Assembly: GCF_041734735.1 (NCBI RefSeq)
Contig: NC_134896.1
Span: forward strand, 53,305,394 to 53,369,393
DNA length: 64,000 nt
Direction: 5' to 3'
From: Babylonia areolata
Lineage: Eukaryota > Mollusca > Gastropoda > Neogastropoda > Buccinidae
In this document: one piece after another, positions 13,301 through 25,300 of the stretch
Position numbering within the stretch: position 1 is the stretch's first letter
How the letters are laid out: every line of letters begins with the position of its first letter
The notes under the pieces: model-generated
Told to the model about the DNA's origin: nothing
Seen by the model: the letters and a program-made list of their open reading frames with translations, nothing else
The model's database searches: none
Translations under genes and position numbers: made by a program

Positions 13301-16300
13301 AGGTGATTATGGAAAGTCTTTGAGGTCAGAAAGTAACCAGGTGATTATAGAAAGTCTTCGAGGTAGTTATGTAACCAGGTGATCATGGAAAGTCTTTTGA
13401 GGTCAGTGAAAAACCAGGTAATCATAGAAAGCCTTTCAGGACAATAAATAAATAGGTGATCATAGAAAGCATTTGAAGTTGGTTAGTAAACAGGTAATCA
13501 TGGAAAGTCTTTGAGGTCAGTAAGTAACCAGGTGATCATAGATAGTTGAGGCATTGAGAGTTGCAAAAGGATTGGGATTGGTGAATGTCGAAGATGGGTG
13601 AGGGAGTGAATTTGTACAAAGAAAGTTCTTGGTTTAAAAGAAGAAAAAAAAGTTTAAACTTGTGCTACTATCATTTAATGATATTTTCAGTATTGCGCAA
13701 GTCTTGCCCCATTACTTTCAGAAAAAAAACCCATAAGTGTAAAAGACTTTGTATGTAAAAAAAAAAAATAGTGAGAGCTATGTAAATTGACCAAACAGCA
13801 TTATGGTTTGATGCGCAAAGCTGTGAATTATGCCATAGGAATATGCTGTCGAAGTGTTTCAGTATTATCATCATCATTATAAAGACAGTATTTTCTTCCA
13901 CTTCTTGCACTTCTGAGTGATAAACTTACGATAAACTCACCCACTGCATGATAAAACTAAAAAGAAGACCTGAATGAATTACTACAGGAATCAGCTCCAG
14001 AACTCAACACTTGATGTTGAAAAACAAAATGTGTTACAAGGTTGTGAATGTCTGAATCATTTTGATTTTTGATGCTCAGTGCTGCATTGGTAGAAAGGAG
14101 GTAATATACAAAGGGAGGTAATTTCCTGCAACTACTTTTTATTTCTGTGCATCATTGGGGTAATAGTTTACACAGAACAGGAATTGGACTCCTATTGGAG
14201 TCTGTACCATTTGGTTACAGGTTAGCTTTAAGGAATTTTAGAGAATATTAGAGAAAAAAAAATCCTTTTGACTGCAGTGACTGAATGAGAGATTGTGTTA
14301 TGACTGTACAGTATGCCATCCTGTTCACGGTGATTGCCATGACGTTCATCAAGTACGTGCTGCACACGGTGGACCTGCAGCATGAGAACCCTTGGGACAA
14401 CAAGGCTGTCTACCTGCTCTACACAGAGCTCTTCATGGGTATGCCTTGTTTCACGACTCACTACTCTGTATTGGCTTCAGACCGGAAAATCTGGCACACG
14501 CTGGGCTCACTACTTTTTATTGGCTTCAGACAGGAAAATCTTGTACGCTCAGGGATGTTTTAAAATGACATCATTCGGCGGCCGCTCTAGCAAAACCCCA
14601 GCCCTGTAGAGCTTGGCCCTAAGGGTATAAGGCAATAGGTCTTAAAACTCGACTCCCAACAGCAGTCGCTTCACGCCCAAAAATCCCAGAAAACAAGGGT
14701 GGCTCACACATGCTTTATGCCTAACCCCTCGCCTCCCCACTCTAAGACATGATCCGGTGGTAATTTCAGAAAAACGCAGCATCAAGACCACCACAGAGCT
14801 TAGTACACACACCCCTGATGATCCCATCCTACAAGAAAAGAAAGGCGGTGAAAAATAGAAATAAAGCTAAAAATTATATTTTTACCATGGACATAATCAG
14901 CTACAATGATAATGGTAACAGTAAACGGCAATAAAACAGGTAGCTGGATATAAATTGTCGTAGTAGTGATGATAACTTCAACATCTGCAGTTTAAACCCT
15001 TGAGTGCCTTTGTATGTATTATGCATACATGTGCATAGTGATGTCACTGATGACATCTTCAAGAAGGGAGAATAACCCAGGAAGGTGGAAAAATCACACC
15101 ATTTGATCCAGAGTGGTATATCCCCAGACCATTTTCTCAGCTTTTGGCTGATAAATCTTGATATTGATTTAGGACTTAAAAACACCACTTTCTTCTGGTT
15201 ATAACTCTGGAAGGTGGAGAAATCACACCGTTTGATCTGGAGTGGTGTATCCTCAGACCATTTTCTCAGTTTTAGGCTAATAATTCTTAATACTGATTTG
15301 GGACTTAAAAACCCCACTTTCTACTTTTTATTCGTTTTTTTTTTTTTTTTTTTTTTTTTTTTTGTGTTACACTGGCACTGAAGGGACTGTGTTCTGTGTT
15401 TGGAGGGTTTTCTGTCACTCAGCTTTAAAACAGAGGTTGTTCACTGTCATGAAGTGTTTGGTTGATAAACTATAAGGTTATGTTATTCCATGCGTGTAGG
15501 GCATTTGGAAGTTGTGCTTGTGTAACAAACTTACGCTTCTCAGTTTTTCTTCAAGATGTTATAATTTCTTTTACCAGAAATAGTGCTCCTTAGTTTTCTT
15601 TAGAATACATGTTATGGTTCCTCTTACTGTATTATGAACCAAGTTGTTAAACTTCTATCACTTTCATATTTTAATTCAGTCTTTTCACTTTTAAGTTAAA
15701 ATGTTGCCATGTTCAAATATATGTTAGACTCAACTTGTGGCTGACGGACTGACTGGTGTGAGTGACAAGCCTTTGAATGCACATGTAATTTCCAATCGGA
15801 TTAATGAAGATGTATTGTTTTGTATTTTACCATGATATTTTTTTCTGTTTTAGTACTGGTATGCTGTTTATATGTTATGATGATGTTTCCTCCCCATACT
15901 GACATAGCAACATGGCTCAATCTGTTGGAATGTTTTCCATGTTTTCAATGACAAACAAACAAAACATCTGTCTGAGTGACTTTCACTCCCATTATTAAGA
16001 TTTCATGGAAAAGGGGAAGGGGTGTTATTGATGGCCACTGTGTGTTTCTCATTCTTGTGGAGGGGGTGGGGGGGGGGGGGAGTCACTGTGTTGGTTTTGA
16101 TCAAAAGAGTAGTAGTTTCTGTGTATATGAGTAAAGTTTCATCAGTGTGGAGTTTTTGGAGGTGAGATACATCTGGTGTTCTTGCCAGAAAGTCAGCAAG
16201 TCACAGTTTATGAGCACTGGTGTGATTTGATATGTTAAAAGAGTTGTAAAGACAATGGCAAAATTGAACATGCATGTGTGTGCATGTGTGTGTGTGCATG

Positions 16301-16305
16301 CGTGT

Positions 16306-16339
<34 letters not shown>

Positions 16340-19300
16340 CCTTTTAGTTCAACATTGGAGTGATTTTGGATGAAAGCCAGCTGTTTGTGTTGCATCTTTA
16401 TGTAATTCTAAGTATTCATATGTATGTCTGTGTCTCTGTCTATGAGAGAGGGAATGAGAATGAAATGTGCTTTCTTTAGTTGTGTCTAAGTTTAATTTTG
16501 AAATATTTAATTTTTGTTTTTTGCTGTGACAGGCCTGACCCGTGTGGTGCTGTATTTCTGCTTCATGGCCATCATGATCAAGGTCCACACCTTCCCACTT
16601 TTCGCCATACGCCCCATGTATCTTGCCATCAGGTCAGTCTTTTGACTTTTTACATTATTTCAAATTCTTCTTCTTCGTTCATGGGCTGCAACTCCCACGT
16701 TCACTTGTATGTACACGAGTGGGCTCTTACATGTTTGACCATTTTTACCCAGCCATGTAGACAGTTATACTCCGTTTTCAGGGGTGTGCTTTCTGGGTAT
16801 GTTCTTGTTTCCATAACCCACTGAACACTGGCGTGGATTGCAGGATCTTTAACGTGAGTGTTTGATCATCTGCTTGCGTATACACACGAAGGGGGTGCAG
16901 GTCTTCACATATGTTGACCTGGGAGATCGGAAAAATCTCCACCCTTTACCCACCAAGCTTCATTACCGAGATTCGAACACAGGACTCTCAGATAGAAAGT
17001 CCAGTGCTTTAACCACTTAGCTATTGTGCCTGTCAATTATTTCTCTCTCTTTTTTTTTTGTACTGGTAGTCATTTACCAGCTGTACTTTTCTATCCATGC
17101 TCTCAGTAGATGAATTTTATTTTGTTGTGTTTATTTTTTGTCAGGGTAATTTTTTCTTGCATTTTTATATTTTTACATATTTGTATGAATACAGATTTGG
17201 TTAAATGTATTGTTTGTATATGAATGCAGGTTTGACTTATGTGTCATTTTATGTTTAAGTAGTGCAGTCTTGTATTTATGTTCATTAATTAAACAAAAAC
17301 AATCAGCACACACTACTTTGTGATTGATTTGTGTTTCAGATCCTTGAAAAAAGCACTTCATGATGTGATCATGTCAAGGCGTGCCATTCGCAATATGAAC
17401 ACATTGTAAGTATTAGCTGTGCAACACTGGCTTTTGTCTTGTTTGCATGGAAACATATGTGTACAAAGATGTCAGCTGTTACACGATTTTGCTGTGTTTT
17501 GTTACACTTGATCTCAGTTTGTTTCGATGTTACACCAACATCAAAGTTGTTCCGACAAGTTCATTTTCGACTACATAGCATGGTCACATGCTTTCCTGTC
17601 ATAACATTATCCAGATGCACCAGACCTGTCAATCACGAGGCCTGGGCAGTCACTACTAACCATGGTCTCATGTGATGATGCTCAGCTGGTCACGTGTGTG
17701 TTTGCATTGAAACAGCATGGAGTGGACCAATCAGCTTAATCGTTTGCCCGAACAAGAGAGCCTGTAGTTAAATTAAGCTGCGTCTCTGTCAAACAGTATC
17801 TGTGCCCGGTGGATTAACTCTCTCCATACGAACAGCGAAAGAGACGACGTTAACAGCGTTTCACCCTAGTTACCATCATCAAATTATTGCAAGCGGAAGG
17901 CTCTTATACTGAAGAGGTGAATGTTGACAAAGAATACCACAATTCTGACGACGGAAGCTAAAGGTTGGGTCATTCAGACACCCACTGGACATCCGAAGGG
18001 TCTGTGTAGAGAAGAGAGGACTGGCCGTACTGAGTGAGTTAAGCTATGGAGTGCAAGGAAGGAACAAGCGGCTTGAAACAGAAAAAGTCCGCCATGGATT
18101 CCAGTTGTGAGAAACAAGATGAACAAAGACCAGGGAAGCAACGCAGTGCCACGGATGTGTCGGCTGTAAAGAAGCAGTGGTGGGAACAGAAGTTTCGCCA
18201 AACGTACACTGAAAAATATACGTGCATCGTGCTGTCCATTTGGGGGAACTCGCATGCTGGTTGTACTGGGGGATTGACAATGTCAATAGACATTTGAAAA
18301 GTGCTGGGCATATTAGGCCCAAGTGTTTTGTATGCTTGTTGATAAAATGTACGTTTGCTGCTGTGGCTCGAGTCTGACTGTTCCTACCAAATTCAAAATG
18401 CTCTTTCCAAATTTCCTGATTGTTCCTACAAACACTTGACAGGGGTTGGCATCTCTGTGTATGTTGCCTGTGCTGAACAAATCTGGATTTTTCTTGCTCA
18501 AGTACATCAGTGGGCACTCTTGTGAATTCACACATACACATTTCATGCACGTTAGTTGATTATTTATGGGACTGGATTGGGTTTTGTTGTGTCAGATAAG
18601 TATTTATGACAATGGAATTTCAAATTCTGTTACTGAACAAGCTGTAAAAATTTAAAATAAAAAAAAAGAAGAAGAAAAAAAGAGATAAAATGGAAGAGAA
18701 GAGGAAAAAGAGTAAAGTTTTTGAAAGTTTGTGAATAAATGTTCAATACTGAATTGCATAGGGTAGAACGATGATTGATAAAGTATGCATTTAAACAAAA
18801 TAAATGTATTATCTCTCACTCTTTCACTTTTACTCACTTTCTCTCACTCTCTCTCTTGTCTGACTGAACCCTTGGTAGAACTGTCAAAGAATTGAAGCAA
18901 GTAACCATTCCAGGGTTTTGAGAGTTTTGTGTCCATTGGTCCAATCCAATGCAAACTCTTTTCAGCAGTGTCTACAAATCTCCACACATGACTGGTAAAG
19001 TCCCATCCTGTAGTCCCCAAGCTAAGTGACAGTGTGCCCTGACCAGGTACCCGAACGCCACGCCGGAGGAGCTGGCTGCGGGGGACAACGTGTGCATCAT
19101 CTGCCGGGAGGAGATGACCACGGGCTGCAAGAAGCTGCCCTGCAACCACATCTTCCACACCAGCTGCCTGCGCTCCTGGTTCCAGCGCCAGCAGACCTGC
19201 CCCACCTGCCGCCTGGACGTGCTGCGCATGCCCCGCCCCACCCCTGCCACCCCCGCCCCGGAGGCCGGCGGTGCTGCTGCCAATGCCCAGGCCAACACCG

Positions 19301-22300
19301 GTCTGCCCATGCAGCAGCCGCCTCAGCAGTTTTTCCAGAACTGTGAGTTTTTTTTGGGGGGGGAAGTTGGTGGTGAAAGGGTTACTTGAAACTGCAGGGA
19401 TTGAGTATTTTGGGTGTATTGGCTGAATGGTTGGACAGCTGGATTCTCTCTCACCCAAAGTTTCCTGAGTTTGGTCCCAGGTTTCAATGCACCTGGTGGG
19501 TTAAGATTTGGATGAGACGATAACCTGAGGTCCTGTGTGCATGCACTTAGTGAACGTAAAAGAACCTATGGCAAGAAAAGGGTTGTCCCTGGCAAAATTC
19601 TGTAGAAAAATCCACTTCAATAAGAACAATACTGTAAAGTTCGGTCTATAAGCCGCGACTTTTCCTCCCAGCTTCAACCTATGCGGCTTATTTGAGGATT
19701 TTAATGATCCTGGGAGTGTCACGTAAAAAGTCCTTCACCAAAGCTGGCCATTTACGACGAGCAAGCTTTGCTGAAGTGTGTCACTGGATCCTGACAGCAT
19801 GGGGAAAAGTAAAGCAGTCTGCCATTATCAATGGATTTCATAAGGCTGGACTGTATGCTGCAGCAGACAACAGTGCAAGCAACGAACCAGCAGCGACCTC
19901 CACCTTGCGTTCATGTTCATCAAGTGAAAGCGAGGCTGAAGTCAGTGACAAGATGGCGCAGGAAGCTGTGCTGGTTCTCTTCAACTCAGACACTGAAGAC
20001 GAAGATTTCAGTTGATTCAGTGAGCAGGACGATGTTGAATAAATGTGACTATCCCAAAATTATGGATCTTATTTTTGTTGTGATTTTTTTTGTGGCACTA
20101 GCAGTATTTTTGTTTGTTTTTCTTTGTGTTGTTTCGGTTTGTGTTTATTTCATAACCTACAGTATTGATAGTTTTTCCGTAGTATCAGTATATGTTCCGG
20201 TAATAAGTGCGGCTAATAAGCCAGTGCAGCTTATGTGTGTATGAAGTTCAATTAAAAAAAAAATTTAGTGGGTGTGGTTTATATACCAGTGCGCTCAATA
20301 GACCAAACTTTACGGTAAATTAAACTGCACGCAGGAAAAAATACAAGAAAATGGGTGGCCCTGTCAATGTAGCGACTCGCTCTCCCTGGGGAGAGCAGTC
20401 CAGTTTTCATACAGAGGAATCTGTTGTGACAAAAAAGAGAAATATAATACAATACAATACAGTACAATACAATACAAGATAGAGATTTTTCCAATCTCCC
20501 AGGTCAACTTCTGTGCAAACCTGCTAGTGTCTTAACCCTCTTAGTTTGTATAAGCATGCAGTAGATCAAATATACACATTAAGGATCTGTAATCAATGTC
20601 AGCATTTGGTGGGTTGTGGAAACAAGAACATACCCAGCCTACACATCCCTAAAAACAGAGTATGGCTGCCTACATGGTGCGGTAACAAAGGTCTTACACA
20701 TAAAAGCCCTCCTGTACATATGAGTGAATGTGGCTGTTCCAGAAGAAGTTTAAGAATTCACGAAGGTGCATGTGTGCGTTGATTTACTTAGTAAAGGGTA
20801 CTTGAAGGTGCAGGGTCGATACTGTAGTTAGAAACTGTGAGGGAATTAGCAGACTACATTCTTCACCTTTTGCAGTGCAGTGGGTTCAAAACTGGATCAG
20901 ATTTAACTGAAATGGAGTAAGCTACATTTATCAGTATTGACCATTAACAACAACAAAAACAACAACAAAAAACAAGAGAACAAATACCTGAATGGAACTG
21001 CATACTGTACCAATAAAGATGCTGTTGTTCAGATTGGATTGTGTGTGTGTGTGTGTTTATCTTCAGTTTAGCGTCTATTCACTGTCAGTGTTTTTAGACG
21101 GAAAGGAGTAAAGAAGTGGATAAAGGAAAGGGAATGCATGTGAATATTAGTGTAAAAAAGTATTCATGTTATGTACCAGAGGAAAAGTATATTATAAGAA
21201 AAAGGTCTAAAGAGATTGTGGTGTGTATAGAATGAGGTGTCATGGGAAGGAGAATATGTATATGCATATCAGCAAGTATTAACCTACAACAATGTAAATG
21301 TAAATGTGTGTGTGTGTGTGTGTGTGTTTCAGTCCAGGGCTTTGGAGGGTTCCCTTTTGCCTGGCCTCCGATGCAGCAGCCTGGAGTCCAGCCTGTGCAG
21401 GCCAATGGGCAGCAGCCACAGCAAGGTCAGCACAGGTTTCTGTCCGTGTTTTTTTTTGTGGTTTGTTTTCAAGCATCCCTCCAATGCTGTGCTGCCATTC
21501 TCTGTTTTCCTGTAAAAGTAGTTCTGTGCTAGAATTTTTGACTCACTTGTGTAAACAAAGTGAGTCTTATGTTTTAACCCGGTGTTCGGTTGTCTCTGTG
21601 TGTGTGTCTGTGTGTCCGTGGTAAACTTTAACATTGACATTTTCTCTGCAACTACTTTGTCAGTTGACACCAAATTTGGCATAAAAATAGGAACAATTCT
21701 GTTCTTTCCAGTCATTTTGTTTAAAACAATATTGCGCCTCTGGGATGGGCACAAAAAAAAAAAAGAATGAAGCCTAATTATATGCAAACTGCATTTACTG
21801 TTATATTTATATTTTTTGTATTCTCTAAACTTGGCACTTTGATCTGATATTCTGACCCAACAGCTAGAGTAGTCATTATTATCATTTTTTGTTCAAACAG
21901 GAACTTCTTTTGCAAAGCATGGAAGTTTTATTTATTTTGCAAACGTTTTGGTGCAGATAGTAAAAAAGGGAAATTACTCTGTAATGCTAGTGGAGTTAAT
22001 TTGCTTTAAACTGATCTTTCTCATCTTAAACATTACATTTTGAAACAAGAGAGGCAAGGCCTTCAAGACTCACTTGTGATGCACTTTCTAAAAAAAAATC
22101 CAAGCTTTTTATGTATTGAGTATAATTTCAAAATGTAATGTTTAAGATGAGAAAGATCAGTTTAAAGCAAACTAAGTTCCCCAGCAGAGTAATTTCCCTT
22201 GTTTTACTGTCAACACCAAAACGTTTGCAATAAATAAAACTTCCATGCTTAGCAAAGGAAGTTCCTGTTTGAACAAAAAAATGATGTTAATGACAGGTCT

Positions 22301-25300
22301 TTTGTTGGGTCGAATATCAGATCAAAGTGCCAAGTTTAGAGAATACAAAAAATATAAATATAACAGTAAATGCATTACACTCAATACATAAAAAGCTTGG
22401 ATTTTTTTAAAAGTGTATCACAAGTGAGTCTTGAAGGCCTTGTTTTGTTGTTTTTTTCGCCTGTCGCTGTCATTGTATCTAGGCTTTTCCTTTTCTTTCT
22501 GTCTTCTCTTCCTTTCTTGTTCTCTGCTTTGCTGGTCTGTTCACCTTTAGGTAAAGAGGTGTATTCTGATTGTATATTGACGTCGTTCACCTTTAGATAG
22601 AGGTGTATTCTGATTGTATATTGACGTCGTTCACCTTTAGATAAAGAGGTGTATTCTGATTGTATATTGACGTCGTTCACCTTTAGATAAAGAGGTGTAT
22701 TCTGATTGTATATTGACGTCGTTCACCTTTAGGTAAAGAGGTGTATTCTGATTGTATATTGACGTCGTTCACCTTTAGATAAAGAGGTGTATTCAGATTG
22801 TATATTGACATCGTTCACCTTTAGATAAAGAGGTGTATTCAGGTTGTATATTGACGTTGATTTAAGATAAAGATATTCATTGTGATTGTATATTGATGTT
22901 TTTGATAAAAGATCAAGCTGCATATTCTGATTGTATATTGATGATGTTGATCTAGGATAAAGATGTGTATTCTGATTGTATATTGATGATGTTGATATAG
23001 GATAAAGATTTGTATTCTGATTGTATATTCATGTTGTTGATCTGAGATGAAGATGTGTATTTTGATTTGTATATTGATGATGTTGATCTGAAGTAAAGCT
23101 GTGTACTTTGATTATATTTTTGATTCCATTGATCCAAACTAAATATATGTATTCTGATTATATTTTGATATCATTGAACCAAGGTAATATAATGTATATT
23201 TTGATTGTATATTGATGATCTTGATCTAGGATAAAGGTATGTTTTCTGATTGTATATTATTGTTGGTGATCTAAGATAAAGATGTGTTTTCTAATTGTAC
23301 ATTGATGTTGGTGATCTCCCTTTTTTGCTCCATCAGCCGGGACACCTAGCACAGGAGGGGCCACTACTGCCACCACCTCCTCCTCCTCCACCACCACCAC
23401 CACCACGGCCCCCACTGGCGCCAGTCCCACCACCCCCACACCCCCACCACCCTTTTACCCGTCCATGCCGTTTTTCATGCCTCCTTTCTGTGAGTAGGTT
23501 TTTTTGGCTTCATGGTGTGTGGGATTTTTCCCTTCCTGTGATATATTTATTTGTTATTATGATCTATTCATTTATTAACTTTAATTGCTGACTGAATAAA
23601 ATAGTCTTTTTTACTTCGAGATCAGAGATTGTATTATATAGTTTTGTGCTTTTGTTTTATTCAATGGTAAGGAGATGGATGTCTGATTATTTGATCTACT
23701 GCAGAAATTGATGTTGTAGTGAATAGACAGTTTGTTGCTGTTGTTGTTGGTTGCGTTGTGTGGTTTCTTGTGAGGGGTCCACCTTAGTTAGCTCTTTCAC
23801 CGACTTCAGTGGACATTGAGGGGCCATGTTAAACAGACAGATTTTTTTGACTCACTTGTGTAAACAAAGTGAGTCTATGTTTTAACCCGGTGTTCGGTTG
23901 TCTCTGTGTGTGTGTGTGTCCGTGTGTCTGTGTGTCCATGGTAAACTTTAACATTGACATTTTCTCTGCAAATACTTTGTCAGTTGACACCAAATTTGGC
24001 ATAAAAATAGGATAAATTCAGTTCTTTCCAGTCATCTTGATTAAAACAATACTGCACCACTGGAATGGGCACAAAAAAAAAAGAAGAAGCTTTATTATAT
24101 GCAAACTGCATTTACTGTTATATTTATATTTTTTGTATTCTCTAATCTTGGCACTTTGACCTCTTATTCTGACACAACAACAAGAGGAGTCATTATTATC
24201 ATTTTTTGTTCAAACAGGAACTTCTTTTGCTAAGCATGGAATTTTTATTTATTTTGCAAACGTTTTGGTGCAGATAATAAAAAAGGGAAATTACTCTGTA
24301 ATTAATGTTAGGGGACTTAATTTATCACAAGTGAGTCTTGAAGGCCTTGCCTCTCTTGTTTCACATTGTGACAGAGCTTGACAGCTGCCACCAACTTTCA
24401 CAACTTGAAATTGACTAACTGACCTTCCCCCATTGAACATGTTTGAAGTGAACAAGTCCACTGTGCTATTTTTAGGCAAACTAAATGATGTGACAGAGTC
24501 GAGAGAACATCAAAGTCTAAAATGTTTGGCGCTGAGGAGTGTTTTTCATGCAGAACCCTGGCGGCAAAAGAGTTACAGTGAATCTGGTCGCTGAAAACCT
24601 GGAGAAGCATACTTTCACAGTGTACCTCAGCATCCTCACTGTTACCCACGGCTACTGCTGCTAATAATAATTATTTCTGTTGACGCCCTCTCCCCCGCCA
24701 TTCACCTCCTCCTCCCATCTCCATGGGGATGCCAGGGTGTCTTTCAGTATAAACAGCATCCTTACCTTCTGGATAGGTTATTTCTGTTGATTGATTTGAT
24801 TGACAGGCGGTTTCTCCTCTGTTTGATTTGATTGACAGGCAGTTTCTCCTCTGTTTGAATTGATCGACAGGTGGTTTCCCCCTTGATTGATATGATTGAC
24901 AGGCAGTTTGGTATGATATGGATGACAGGCGGTTTGATATGATTGCCAGGCGGATATGATTGACAGGTGGTTTCCCCCTGACTGGTATGATTGACAGGCA
25001 GTTCCCCCCCTGACTGATATTTGACAGGCAGTTTCCCACCTGACTGATATGATTGACAAGCGGTTTGATATGATTGACAGGCGGTTTTCCCCTTGTCTGA
25101 TATTTGACAGGCAGTTTCTCACCTGGCTGATACGATTGACAGGTGGTTTCCCCCTTGACTGATATGATTGACAGGGGATTTGGTATGATTGACAGGCAGA
25201 ATGACTGCTATGATTGACAGGTGGTTTGATATGATTGACAGGCAGTGTGACTGCTATGATTGACGGGTGGTTGTGATGTGATTGACAGGTGGTTTTCCCC

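Noticed and set aside
12245-13545. Regularly spaced 38-bp repeat looked at as a CRISPR array
   Set aside because: There are no unique spacers; units are contiguous, and the context is a eukaryotic intron.
14577-14590. GGCGGCCGCTCTAG, identical to a cloning-vector polylinker stretch
   Set aside because: Only 14 bases match, and flanking sequence is ordinary intron DNA, so vector contamination is not supported.
18044-18550. Reverse open frame of 168 codons in SYVN1 intron 8
   Set aside because: No homology or codon pattern, no splice partners; chance frame partly over unique intron sequence.
18844-19458. Reverse open frame of 204 codons
   Set aside because: It is the antisense of the GC-rich RING exon 9 of SYVN1; its protein has no features.
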